Assembly: GCF_041296385.1 (NCBI RefSeq)
Contig: NC_091017.1
Location: 11,960,001-12,024,000 of the forward strand
Length of the DNA stretch: 64,000 nucleotides
Reading direction: 5' to 3'
Origin: Aphelocoma coerulescens
Taxonomy: Eukaryota > Chordata > Aves > Passeriformes > Corvidae
Below, one piece after another: positions 20,071 through 32,620 of this stretch; position 1 is the first letter of the stretch, and each line of letters opens with the position of its first letter. The notes beneath the pieces were generated by a model. It was not told the origin of the DNA. It searched no databases and saw nothing but the letters and a program-made list of their open reading frames with translations. The position numbers and the translations under genes are program-made.

Positions 20071-21862
20071 CGCAGCCCTTGCACTGCAGCACACTGCCTG
20101 GCCAGAAACAGGTTCTTACACCTTCAGTGCTGCCGAGCCCACGCAGCTTGAGCACACCCAGAAGGACGCGTCCAGAAAGAAGGCGTTCTTCGAGTGCCTT
20201 GTCCTTCCTTGTTCTGTCTTTCATCTGCACCTGAAACAGTGGGTCTACGTGTTTTCCTTCCCAGGGAAAAGAACTTTCATTCTTGTCCAGGAGTCTATGG
20301 CTAAAATGGTGATTGCATGTCCCATATCCAATACAACCAAGGATTACTCCCGGAGGAAAGCTGCCAGGACAGATGGGTCTTGCTGGCTTTGACCACCCCT
20401 GGGCCACCTCTCATATTCTCCTGAAACAGTGGGGTACATGAAGGCATTGCCATACCTGATCATCCCTTGCCATGCAGAGCCCAGCCTTGCATTGCCTTAC
20501 AGACACCTCTGTGTACCTCCCTTGCCCTTCCTATGTCTCCATTGCATGGCCTTGTTCACCAATCTCCCACCTTGACTTTCTTACCCCTTGTTTCCTGGTC
20601 TTGTCTTGCCTGCTTCTCCTATGACTCTCTTGGCCTTGCCTAAGTCTCTCTTGCCTTGCTTTGCAAAGCCAACACTTGCCTTGCCCTGCTACCCCTCTTT
20701 CCCTCGCCTAGTCTACCCACCTTTGACTGGCCTGTCCATCCGATCATCACCTTTTCTGCACCACCCCTCCATGCTCTTGTCTTGCCTTGGCCTGCCTACC
20801 CTTCCCTTGCCTTGCACTGCCTTGCATAACCCTTGCCCTTCTTGACATTTGTGCCCCTTTCCAACATGGCCTTGCTTTCCTTTGCCTACCCCTCCCAATC
20901 CCTGCTTTGCCTACAGATTCCTGGCCTTCTTTTGTCTACCACTCCTTTGCCTTTTGTGGGAACCAACAGCTGGTCTGAAGGCCTCACAGACATTTCCGTT
21001 GATACAATCATTTTGTACCCGTGAGAATTGCAGAAGCAAGAAGATAAACAACAGAAAGAAGTTGTAACAGCTGCAAAAGGGACGATACTGGCTGATGTTT
21101 AGCAAAGAATGTGTGTACACTATAGACAACCAGTAGTATTGTATTATAGCAAAATAATAGTCCATGCACATGTAGCTAAAAAAGTGCATAAGAGAAGATG
21201 CATAAATAATACAAGTGGTTTTTTGCCATTGCTCGGGGCAGAGAGTGTATGTGTGTCGTGACCGTCTCAACAGCAACAGCCTTGCACTGCCTTTCATAAC
21301 CAGCCCCTGCCTACTGCCTCCTTCCCTGGCCTTCCATGTCTTGTCTTCCTCTCCTTTGATTTAACTTGCTTCTCCTATCTCTCCCTTGCTTGCCTTACTC
21401 CACTGACCTTTCTGTGTTCTTGCCTTGACTTGCCTAGCTGTTCCTTGCTTCACATTGCTTTGTGTAAGCATTCCCTGTTTTTATTTGCCTACCCCTTTCT
21501 TGCCTGGCCTTTCCTTGCCTAGCCTTTCTTGTCTTTGCCTGCCCTCTGCATCACTGGACTTACCTTCCTATGCCCTGCCTTCCCTACAGCTTCTGGGCCT
21601 TCTCTTGCCTCGCACTCATTGGCCCTACTTTGCTGCCTGCTCACTGCTCTTGCTTTGCTTTCCCTAACTTTCCCTTGACTTGACTAGAATTGCCTAAACT
21701 TACTTTGACTGCATTGCCTTGCCTGCATGGAAGAAAAGGCAAGGCAGGGCAAAGCAAGGAAATCATAGGCAGGGCAGGGCAAGGGAGACATAGGCAAGAG
21801 AGACGTAGCCAAGGAAGGCAAAGCAAGGGTAGGCTAGGAAAAACCAGGCAATGGTACTGAAG
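20071..21862 (+). repeat. Blocks F and G, unit 2: transition, CCTTG-type repeat and AT-rich island
   Basis: Has a private 10-base loss near 20717 and G instead of A in CTGTCCATCC near 20734. The AT-rich island lies at about 20976-21277 and the strand switch near 21725. Confidence 0.85.
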
Positions 21863-22752
21863 GCAACGCAAGGCCAAGTGACTCATAATGCCTTTCCTTG
21901 GAATGCAAAGGTCTGAATCCCAGTGTTGGTGGAGCAGATGATAAGGTCCCATGGGGAAGTAAACTCAACTGAGACATTTCTCTCCTGGCACCTCTTGTGT
22001 AGGAGCAATTCTTAGATATATTCAATATTGGCGGTAGCACGCCAGTTCCTCAGAGAGGATGACAATGCTTTTCCATGGGAAGGAAAGCACCTAGCCCCAG
22101 TGTTTCAGGTGCACATAAGAAGCTGCCTAGTGGAGGTAAAGGGCAGCAGCAACTTTCTGTCCTGGCATATTTGGTGTAGAAGCACTGCCTTGATTTGTAC
22201 AAGTATGGAGTTGCTACGCCCTATTTTCAAGGCAGTCTCCTGAAAAAGTCAATTTTGGCATGTCGTTTCCACTTCTGAAAGGTGGTCTTCTGAACTCTTG
22301 GCAGTAAGCCAAGACAAGCAGCTATGCTCATCCTTGGTGTGCAGCTGATTTAGACACCAGGGCAGGTAATGTCCAGTAACAGTGTTCTGGCACATTGGAT
22401 GGGAGCAGTTCCTGGATGTTTTCTATTTTGGAGGAGGAGATCCCAGTTCTTCTGAGATGGGCTCATAGTTTCTCTCTTTGGCAAAGAAAGCAGTTTTGGA
22501 TCTGCATGTAGGGTGTTCTCAGCGAATTAATGGCTTTTCCTCATGGGCAGTTCTGTGGGCTATAGCTGTTGAACTGTTAGAGAAGGAATGAAAAAGCCAA
22601 GCTGTTGAACAAATTTGCATCCTGCTGACTTTAGCAGCCCCTGATAAAATTCTGTTTGCATCCTGACTCTGTGAGACTGAAGGATTATGATGGTACTTAA
22701 AGCTGGGGAGGAAAGTGCACATAGAAGAGCATGTGAATTTAATGGCTCTTCC
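21863..22752 (+). repeat. Block H, unit 2
   Basis: Carries G at 22706 (GCTGGGGAGG), shared only with unit 5, and a private-looking CTTTCTACCATC-type difference near 22525 that unit 5 also shares (minus-strand frame reads P instead of L). Confidence 0.8.
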
Positions 22753-25700
22753 TAGTAGGCAGTTCTCTGGGCTAGAGCTGTTGAACTGTTAGAGAGGGAA
22801 TGCAAGAGCCAAGCTTCTGAGCTCTTTTCCCTGCTACCTTTAAAGTATGAGCATTCCCTGGTGCTCTCCTATTTGGATAATAAGTTAGAGTGGGTTTCAC
22901 ATTCACTTTGAAGAATAGAAACAGCGCCATGTGAACCTGTGCCATCAGCTTTCCTTTCCAACTAAATGTTCCTACTTGCAATCTTGCAATTCTTACTTGC
23001 AATCATGCAGAGCACCGTGCTTGAGGCTGGTGCATTGAAGAAAATTAAATTAGGGCTGTATCAGTACAAAGGAGAGATTGCCATTTGCAAAACCTCGTTT
23101 CGCTTAAGTTAGTAATATTGTAAGTGTTAATTGAGTGGTCATTGGTTGCCTATCACCATCCTGATGCACTAATTTCATCAAGTGTAAATATTGGTCACAA
23201 AAGGTGCCCATTCAGCAACCTGTTGCTGTCTCCACATGGAAGTGTCTTCCGGACGAAATCAAAAGACATTCGAAGAGCCAGGATCCGCAAAGGAACAAAC
23301 TATTGCCACATGAATGGTGCTGGGCGCCATGAGGAGCAGTTAACTTTAACCTGCGCGCTGTCAGCACTCAGAAGAACAACCCCAGCATGGCAGGGGGGAC
23401 TTGCAAAAGAAGGAAAGGCCCCTCACCTAGCTATAAACCACCCAAAGTGCAGAGCCAAGTTGAAAACACCACTGCTCTCAAATCAACCGTGTCAGGACAA
23501 AAAGATTTCACTGATCTCCCCCTTCCAGGTACAAACTCTTATGTGCACCACACTCAGAGGGCAATGTGAGCTCCCCAGCGCTGTCTTTCACTCTCGCAGA
23601 GTCCAGATACTAACTTGTGAACATCCTACACAAACATTAGCTCATGAAAGTGCCAGCTTGAGCAAGAACAGCAGACCCTCCCATTGCACCCCCTTGTCAT
23701 CCAGAGTGCGGCGGTTTGTTGAAAATCATGGACTCGGAAAGACCAATGCAGCAACTGCTTTTCTCTCTCCTACTGCCTTTCCCTGAGCGAGAGGTAGATG
23801 GATGATGTGGACTTAGTGGAACAGAAAGAGTATGACTGTACTTATAAGGGAGGAAAACCCCCCACAGCATACTGTGCTGTGTGCAGTACACGCTCTGAAA
23901 AGAGACAAAGCTGAATGCTGCCAGCGGGCTTCGGTTCTCAGACTGCTTGCATGGGCAGAGCTGCGGGCTCTTTTAAGGATGGAAACTGGCATCTGTGAGT
24001 GTAAAGAATGTGACTTTCCACACAGCTTAGAAGAAAGGTGCATAGCCCCAGTGAGAAGTGTGTACGTGAAAGACTGGCAGAAGAAGTCGCAGTCCAGCAA
24101 GGCTGGTATCTTTTTCTTTGTGCCAAATAGGCACCTTGGGAACATGAAAGTACTTGATGGTAGCCAAACTGACAGTGAAGGCACAGAACACCGTCGGGTG
24201 TGTGCAGTGTACAGACGCAATGTAAAAGCCCTGAGTACCATTTGACTGCAGTCATAGTGCAAGTTTGCAACTGTACCATGCAAGGCCAGTGAAAGCTTCC
24301 TGTGCGGCCACATTTTCGTATTGGAGCTCGCTAGCTGGAAGTGATTCGGTTTGTCTGCAGTATCCGCTCGACTGAATGTGATGTGTCACTGGAAAGAAAA
24401 GTACAGACCAGCAGTGCGTTTGATATGGTTCAGGGGCTGCAAAGGGAATGTACAGGCCACCTCTGGGATTTTGGTCTTTGTGCATTCCCATGGCAGCAGT
24501 TCCTGGATGTTTTTGTTCTACAGTTTAGGCTCAGTGAGAGAGAAAAAATGCGAGAGCACGCATAGCAGAGCCACAGGGAGAATTGCTGAGGTATGAGTTG
24601 CGTGCTGTTCAGATACTGCCGTACCAAAGGCCTACCTAAACACTGCTGCTGATCTAGCATGTCTTTCTGTAGCAAGACTTGTTGGTACTGCAAAACAGAA
24701 GATGCGTGAGGTCAAATGAATCTGGACAGAAAATTTCAGACGAGCAGCCTATGAGTGCATGATTGAAACAGTAAATTTAGGTGACAGAATAGATCGTGGC
24801 ATCGATTTGCGTAGTGTTAATATTCTCTGAAGGGAATGCAAAAAGCCAAGATGTGTTTTCCATTCTAGCTGTTCCTGACAAAAACTGAGGAATAAAACTT
24901 TCGTTCTAGATGGAATGTAACATTCAGTTCCCAGGATTTTGCACTCCAAAGTTCAACAAAAGAGTTTCCACAAGAATCTTGAGAAGAAGCACAATCACTT
25001 CCACCTAGAGCTGGAAGAGGAAGAGGCAGCGGCACAAGCAAGTGCCCTTGAGCGTCCTCCTTCCGAATGCTAGAACGTCAATTCAGCAGGCAGGAGTGCA
25101 GCAGCCACCCTTCGTCTTGCAAGCCCATACGACGCGCACACCAGCCCGGTGCTCTGCGGCTTCGTCCTTCGCCTTTTCGAGCACGCCGTACCTTCATTCT
25201 CCCGGAGGCGAACAGCGGTCTGCTTCTCGCACGGAACGCTGTGTCGGCAGCCAAGCGCTCCAGTGCACTGCTTCTGCCCAAACACGCCTGGGCCCTGCAC
25301 CTCTCCTTCCCAGCGCTACGTAGCAGCACAATCTGTCCCTCTTGCGATCCCAAGCTAAGCGGAAAGCTTCTCGGCTACGTCTCCCGCAGAGAGCTGTGCC
25401 AGGACAATAAGCTTGCAAGCACTTTGCTCCTGACACTAGTGGCAACAGGGATTCGCACCACCTTCCAGGAGCAGTCCTCTTGCCTTTTACAAGGTGCAAA
25501 AGCGCCCCCTCTGTGGCGGTGCTGTCTGCCCGGTCTTTCTCGGCTCGAAGCACCACGAGGCACACAAGACTCTCTCGCAAGGACCGAAATTCCCGATAGG
25601 CGTCTCTGCGCTTTCTGCAATGCTGCACGCACAAGCCCGGTGCTCTGAGGCTTCGTTCTTCGCCTTTCGTTGTCTGGGCAGAAGAGAAGCCGAGCGAGGC

Positions 25701-26130
25701 CATTGTGCTTTGCCGCTTGTCAGTGTGCTGTGCACGGTTTTTCCGCAGCTCGAGCTAGCGGGAGACCCCTTCGGTTTCGCGGCGTCCACACTACCCATGG
25801 TAGCTCTCGCTCAGCGAAACTTGAAGGGGAGAAGCACTTGCTGGATGAGTCTTTCAGTGTGCAGGACTTTGAAAACACAGCAGCGCAATCGGGGCCACGA
25901 GAAGGACCGCTGAGAAGTCGCTCTCGCACAGAGAACCGTGCCAGGATGACGAGCTCGCCCAGCATTTGCCCCTGACACTTGGGGAACTCGTAGCTGCCAG
26001 TGCCTTCCAGGGGCAGTCTGCTTTCTGTCATAACCTGCATAGGGCCCGTCAGATGGTGGTGCTGTCTGCCTTCTCCTTCTCGGCCAGAGTGTACTCTGGT
26101 GCACACTGCAGTCTGGCAAGGAGCAAAGAT
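22753..26130 (+). repeat. Blocks A and B, unit 3
   Basis: Same layout; G at 23543 groups it with units 1 and 2. The inverted module is at about 25602-25907. No gene recognised. Confidence 0.9.
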
Positions 26131-27362
26131 CTTCGGTAGACATCTCGCACAGGAGAAAGTTGCCAAGAAAGAACCACGTTCTTCATCAGCCCTCCTCATG
26201 TCCCGATTGGGGTGCTGCCTTCAAAGCCTTGCACATTGAAAGACTTCTCCAGCAAGTGCTTCTCCCCTGGCGCACTTCGCTGAGTGAGAGCTGCATGGGC
26301 AGCGTGGACTCAGCGAAACCGAAAGGGTGTCGCTGTAGCTCGAGCTGAGCAAAGAAACCGTGCACGGTGCACCGTTGGTGGGTGCAGCATGCACGCGGAA
26401 AAGCAGCAAAGTTCACTGCCATCGCTGGCCTTCTCTTCAGTCCAGACCACTTAAGGCAAACAATTTAGCTGCAGAGCACTGGGCTTGCGTGTGCAGTGCA
26501 CCAAATTGCCCAAGACCAGCAAGGGCTCGTTCACAAGCAGAGTCGGCTGAGAGCATTCTTGCTTGCTCCAGAAAGGAAGCCGCAGCTATAGTGCTTCATC
26601 CCACAGCGTGGACATAGGCACTTTCCTAGTTGTTCAGCCTTGCAGAGTCCCTGCAACTAGAGCTCAGCCAGGAGCAGGCGTCAAAGCAGAAGGCTTTCCT
26701 AAAGCACGCCTCTCCAACCAGCCTTCGGAAATCGCAAATGACACTGTGGCTCTGTGCCTTTCTTCTAAGACAGACGCCCACCTTGCTTTCACTCTCGCAG
26801 CTCCCTTGGCAGCCTCCAGCAGCTGCTTTCCTGGAGAACGGCCCGAGAAGTAGAAGCCAGGGCTGGGCTGCACCTTCGCCTTCCGCACGTAAGCGGCACC
26901 AGACTCACCGGTGCGCTCTGTTCTTCCCTCCTCCGCTGCATGCTACTACCATCGTGTTCTCGGAAAGACGGAGACTGAAGGGAAGCGCAAATGCTTCCAC
27001 AGAGAGCTACAAGAGGAATAGGCAGCAGCAGCACAGGCAAGTGCCGTGGAACTTCCTCCTTCCCAAGGCTATAACGTCAATTCAGCAGGCAGGAGAGTGG
27101 CAGCCACGCTCGTCTTGCAGCCCGTACAACGAGCACGCGAGCCCGGCGCTCCGCGGCTTCGTTCTTCGCCTTTTCGAGCACGCCGTACCTTCGTTCCCCC
27201 GGAGGCGGACGGTCTTCTGCTTCTCGCCCGGAACACTGTGCCCGGCAGTGCAGCGCTTTCTGCGGCAAGCTGCAAAGCGCCCGTCAGATGGCGATGCTGT
27301 CTGCCCGCTCCTCGGCTCGAGTGTACTCCGGCGCACGCTGCCGTCTCGCAAGGAGCAAAGAG
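26131..27362 (+). repeat. 1232-bp inner repeat, unit 3 copy 1
   Basis: Carries GTGGACTCAGCG near 26308, CCGTGCACGG near 26358 and GCAAGT at 27037. Because the variable base gives CAA instead of TAA, an uninterrupted frame runs 26630-27580 (316 codons), the longest in the window; I do not regard it as a gene. Confidence 0.95.
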
Positions 27363-28594
27363 CTTCGGTAGACATCTCGCACAGGAGAAAGTTGCCAAGA
27401 AAGAACCACGTTCTTCATCAGCCCTCCTCATGTCCCGATTGGGGTGCTGCCTTCAAAGCCTTGCACATTGAAAGACTTCTCCAGCAAGTGCTTCTCCCCT
27501 GGCGCACTTCGCTGAGTGAGAGCTGCATGGGCAGCGTGGGCTCAGCGAAACCGAAAGGGTGTCGCTGTAGCTCGAGCTGAGCAAAGAAACCGTGCTCGGT
27601 GCACCGTTGGTGGGTGCAGCATGCACGCGGAAAAGCAGCAAAGTTCACTGCCATCGCTGGCCTTCTCTTCAGTCCAGACCACTTAAGGCAAACAATTTAG
27701 CTGCAGAGCACTGGGCTTGCGTGTGCAGTGCACCAAATTGCCCAAGACCAGCAAGGGCTCGTTCACAAGCAGAGTCGGCTGAGAGCATTCTTGCTTGCTC
27801 CAGAAAGGAAGCCGCAGCTATAGTGCTTCATCCCACAGCGTGGACATAGGCACTTTCCTAGTTGTTCAGCCTTGCAGAGTCCCTGCAACTAGAGCTCAGC
27901 CAGGAGCAGGCGTCAAAGCAGAAGGCTTTCCTAAAGCACGCCTCTCCAACCAGCCTTCGGAAATCGCAAATGACACTGTGGCTCTGTGCCTTTCTTCTAA
28001 GACAGACGCCCACCTTGCTTTCACTCTCGCAGCTCCCTTGGCAGCCTCCAGCAGCTGCTTTCCTGGAGAACGGCCCGAGAAGTAGAAGCCAGGGCTGGGC
28101 TGCACCTTCGCCTTCCGCACGTAAGCGGCACCAGACTCACCGGTGCGCTCTGTTCTTCCCTCCTCCGCTGCATGCTACTACCATCGTGTTCTCGGAAAGA
28201 CGGAGACTGAAGGGAAGCGCAAATGCTTCCACAGAGAGCTACAAGAGGAATAGGCAGCAGCAGCACAGGAAAGTGCCGTGGAACTTCCTCCTTCCCAAGG
28301 CTATAACGTCAATTCAGCAGGCAGGAGAGTGGCAGCCACGCTCGTCTTGCAGCCCGTACAACGAGCACGCGAGCCCGGCGCTCCGCGGCTTCGTTCTTCG
28401 CCTTTTCGAGCACGCCGTACCTTCGTTCCCCCGGAGGCGGACGGTCTTCTGCTTCTCGCCCGGAACACTGTGCCCGGCAGTGCAGCGCTTTCTGCGGCAA
28501 GCTGCAAAGCGCCCGTCAGATGGCGATGCTGTCTGCCCGCTCCTCGGCTCGAGTGTACTCCGGCGCACGCTGCCGTCTCGCAAGGAGCAAAGAG
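27363..28594 (+). repeat. 1232-bp inner repeat, unit 3 copy 2
   Basis: Carries GTGGGCTCAGCG, CCGTGCTCGG near 27590 and GAAAGT at 28269, the same allele set as the second copies of units 1 and 2. Confidence 0.95.
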
Positions 28595-29826
28595 CTTCGG
28601 TAGACATCTCGCACAGGAGAAAGTTGCCAAGAAAGAACCACGTTCTTCATCAGCCCTCCTCATGTCCCGATTGGGGTGCTGCCTTCAAAGCCTTGCACAT
28701 TGAAAGACTTCTCCAGCAAGTGCTTCTCCCCTGGCGCACTTCGCTGAGTGAGAGCTGCATGGGCAGCGTGGACTCAGCGAAACCGAAAGGGTGTCGCTGT
28801 AGCTCGAGCTGAGCAAAGAAACCGTGCACGGTGCATCGTTGGTGGGTGCAGCATGCACGCGGAAAAGCAGCAAAGTTCACTGCCATCGCTGGCCTTCTCT
28901 TCAGTCCAGACCACTTAAGGCAAACAATTTAGCTGCAGAGCACTGGGCTTGCGTGTGCAGTGCACCAAATTGCCCAAGACCAGCAAGGGCTCGTTCACAA
29001 GCAGAGTCGGCTGAGAGCATTCTTGCTTGCTCCAGAAAGGAAGCCGCAGCTATAGTGCTTCATCCCACAGCGTGGACATAGGCACTTTCCTAGTTGTTCA
29101 GCCTTGCAGAGTCCCTGCAACTAGAGCTCAGCCAGGAGCAGGCGTCAAAGCAGAAGGCTTTCCTAAAGCACGCCTCTCCAACCAGCCTTCGGAAATCGCA
29201 AATGACACTGTGGCTCTGTGCCTTTCTTCTAAGACAGACGCCCACCTTGCTTTCACTCTCGCAGCTCCCTTGGCAGCCTCCAGCAGCTGCTTTCCTGGAG
29301 AACGGCCCGAGAAGTAGAAGCCAGGGCTGGGCTGCACCTTCGCCTTCCGCACGTAAGCGGCACCAGACTCACCGGTGCGCTCTGTTCTTCCCTCCTCCGC
29401 TGCATGCTACTACCATCGTGTTCTCGGAAAGACGGAGACTGAAGGGAAGCGCAAATGCTTCCACAGAGAGCTACAAGAGGAATAGGCAGCAGCAGCACAG
29501 GCAAGTGCCGTGGAACTTCCTCCTTCCCAAGGCTATAACGTCAATTCAGCAGGCAGGAGAGTGGCAGCCACGCTCGTCTTGCAGCCCGTACAACGAGCAC
29601 GCGAGCCCGGCGCTCCGCGGCTTCGTTCTTCGCCTTTTCGAGCACGCCGTACCTTCGTTCCCCCGGAGGCGGACGGTCTTCTGCTTCTCGCCCGGAACAC
29701 TGTGCCCGGCAGTGCAGCGCTTTCTGCGGCAAGCTGCAAAGCGCCCGTCAGATGGCGATGCTGTCTGCCCGCTCCTCGGCTCGAGTGTACTCCGGCGCAC
29801 GCTGCCGTCTCGCAAGGAGCAAAGAG
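28595..29826 (+). repeat. 1232-bp inner repeat, unit 3 copy 3
   Basis: Carries GTGGACTCAGCG, GCAAGT at 29501 and a private T at 28836. The diverged terminal piece follows to about 30044. Confidence 0.95.
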
Positions 29827-30044
29827 CTTCGGTAGACATCTCGCACAGGAGAAAGGTGCCAGGACGACACCACATTCCTCCTCACCCCTTCTCGTGGCCC
29901 ACATTGTGGTGCTGCCTTCAAAGCCGTGCGCATTGAAAGACTCTTCCAGCAAGTGCTTCTCCCCTGGCACACTTCGCTCAGCGACAGCTACGTGGGCAGC
30001 GTGGACTCAGCGAAACTGAAAGGGTGTCCTTGTAGCTCGAGCTT

Positions 30045-30714
30045 GTTGGAGAGGATGAACGTTTGGTAAGAAAGTTTCACAGCTATGTAGGCTTGACAGA
30101 AAGATCTCTGAATGTAGAAACTTAGCATGAGGTAGAAATGGAAACGAGTTTTGATAGAGAGTAAAAGGTGTTTTGCTGAAACACTGATCACTGAATAACT
30201 GAGAAGGCAAAGGTTGGAGATTGAGTTGGAAGGAGATGTTTTTTATTAGGACACCGGTATGTGAGTACAAACAAGCACATGTTTTTCACCAAGTAAATAA
30301 GTCTCAAGAAGGCCATAAGGAAATAGAAAACATGTTTTTACCAAAAAGAGAGCTATCGCAGGCAAACAAGAAATGTCGATGTAGCAAGAAGAAGAGAGGT
30401 CTGAGAATTTTCCACTGTAAGCTTAAATTGTAACATACTTACTCTTGTGATTGGATAAGAATGACTATAATATGGTAATGGTAGTAGTCATGATAGGCTA
30501 CAGGCAAATGTAAAGGTATTGTTGTATGGTGCTTATTGGTTGCTATGTATTGAGATACTCAGCAAAGAAAAATACATAATGCTTTCTAACTTGAACAGAA
30601 AGCGGCTCCAGGTATGCCTACCAGCTGTAGCTGACAGCTGTAGGGCTGGCTCTGGATACCCACTCCCTGAAATGCTGTAACTTCGCCTATGCAATACACA
30701 GCTTTCAAGAGAGC
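30045..30714. mobile_element. Block D, unit 3: AT-richer, possible LTR remnant
   Basis: Matches unit 2 here, with C at the 6076-equivalent and no gap. Confidence 0.3.
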
Positions 30715-32620
30715 CGCCCGAAGTCCAGACACCCTTCGCGAGCCTTTCTCCTATAGAGCTGTGGAAAGAAATCGTGCACGCTACACCGAGGGTGCGTGCA
30801 GCATGCACGAGCAAAAGCGGCAAAGTTCAGTGCCCTCGCTGGGCTTCCCTTCCGTGCGGATAACGTGAGGCGAAAAATGAAGCCGCAGAGCACCGGGCTT
30901 GCAGGTGCAGTGCACCGAGTTGCAGAAGTCCAGCAGGCTCGTTCACAAGCCAAGCCGGCTGAGGGAGTCCTCGCGTCTCCAAAAGGGAACGCGGAGCCGT
31001 AGCACTTCATCCCACAGCGTGGAGATAGGCACTTTCCTAGTCGTTCAGCCTTGCAGAGTCCCTGCAGCTAGAGCTCACCCAGGAGCAGGCGTCAAAGCAG
31101 AAGGCCCTCCTAAAGCACCCTTTCTCCAAGCAGCCTCCTGAAAGGGCGCATCACAGTGCGGCTCTGCGCCTTTCTTCTAAGACAGACGCCCGCTATACTT
31201 TCGTGCTCGCAGCTCCCTTGGCAGCCTCCAGCAGCTACTCTCCTGGAGAACGGCCGTAGACGTCAAAGCCAGTGCTGGGCTGCACCTCCGCCCTCCCCAG
31301 GTAAGCAACAGCGAACTCACCGGTGCACTCTGTACTTCCCTCCTCCGCTTGCATCCTACATGCATTCGTGTTCTCCGAAACTCAGAGACTGAAGGGAAGG
31401 GCAATTGCTTCCCCAGATAGCTGCAAGGGCACTAGGCAGCAGCAGCACAAATTTCACATGACCTGATGCACTGTAGAGATATTACCCTGTTACCCCTCCT
31501 TTCTCCTCGTCCTCGACCAATTGTGGTGGGATGTCGAAAGGCTTGGCCAGCGAAAAGCTCATCCAGCAAGGGCGTCTCTCTTGACGCATTTCCCTGACCG
31601 AGAGCTACACAGATGGTCTGGACACTGTAAAACAGCAAGAAAATAATTCTATGTCCAGCTGAGGAAAATCCGTGCACAGAAAAATGTAGATGCCTGCAGT
31701 AAACAATCTGAAGAGCGGCAAAGCTCCAAGCCATCGCTGCGCTTCAGTCCTGTCCGGACCACAGAAGGCGAAGAACGAAGCAGCTGGGCACCGGCTTCAT
31801 GGACTCAGTGGCGCGACTTGCAAACGTCCAGCCAAGAGCTGCTTCAACAAGCAGATTCAGCCGAGAATGCTCTGCCTGCACTTTCCCTCGCAGCGCTAGG
31901 CAGCACCACGTTCTGTTTGCGTGGCAGCCTGATTCTTAACGGAAAGATTCTCAATGCCTGTGTCTGGCACAGAGAACGGTTTTAGGTCAGCAAGCTCACC
32001 CGGCGCTTACCCTCGACGCGTGCAAACCTGTATTTGCACCGCATTCCAGTGGCAGCCCTCTTTCCTTTCCAGCCGGCACAGCGCCGTCAGATCGCGGTGC
32101 TCTCTGCACCTGCCTTCTCGCTTCCAAGTGCCACCGCGCACATTACAGCCTTGCAGGGAGCGAAGAGGCGGAGAGGCGTCTCGCAAAGAAGAACGTGCCG
32201 GGACGAAAAGGTGCTCTTTCCTTTCTCCTCCTCCTTTGCCCGAATGGTGGTGCTGTGTTGAAAGGCTTGGCCAGCGAAAAGCTCATCCAGCAAGTGTTTC
32301 TCTCCTGACGCCTTTCGCTGAGCGAGAGAGCTACACGGACACTTTCGACTCGGGGAAACAGCAAGAGAATGACTGTACGTCGAGCTGAGGAAAAGCCGTG
32401 CACAGCAGCCTGTGGCTGCGTGCAGTGTTCACGCTGAAGAGCGGCAAAGCTCCAAGCCATCGCTGCGCTTCAGTCCTGTCCGGACCACAGAAGGCGAAGA
32501 ACGAAGCAGCTGGGCACCGGCTTCATGGGCTCAGTGGAGCGACTTGCAAATGTCCAGCCAAGAGCTGCTTCAACAAGCAGATTCAGCTGAGAATGCTCTG
32601 CCTGCTTCAACAAAGTAAGG
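30715..32620 (+). repeat. Block E, unit 3
   Basis: T at 31035 is shared only with unit 4; T at 31936 is shared with units 4 to 6; no GACT duplication. Confidence 0.9.

Larger units (their letters stand above)
11431..22752 (+). repeat. Macrosatellite unit 2 (two 1232-bp copies)
   Basis: Second complete unit, 11322 bp. It shares the GACT duplication with unit 1 (here 19817-19824) and carries a private 10-base loss in the CCTTG block near 20717, where the other units have a second ACCTACCCAC-like segment. At 11814 it has A where all others have G. Both its inner-repeat copies carry the same donor-site alleles, in the same order, as unit 1, which makes units 1 and 2 closest relatives over much of their length. 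Confidence 0.97.

Noticed and set aside
26630..27580. 316-codon open frame through an inner repeat (and 270-316 codon relatives in other copies) as a protein-coding gene
   Set aside because: The opposite strand is open over the same bases (for example 27069-27431), another plus frame is open too (27046-27471), and the peptide is rich in S, R, P and A with no motif I recognise. The 1232-bp period is not divisible by three. CpG-rich, stop-poor DNA gives long frames by chance.
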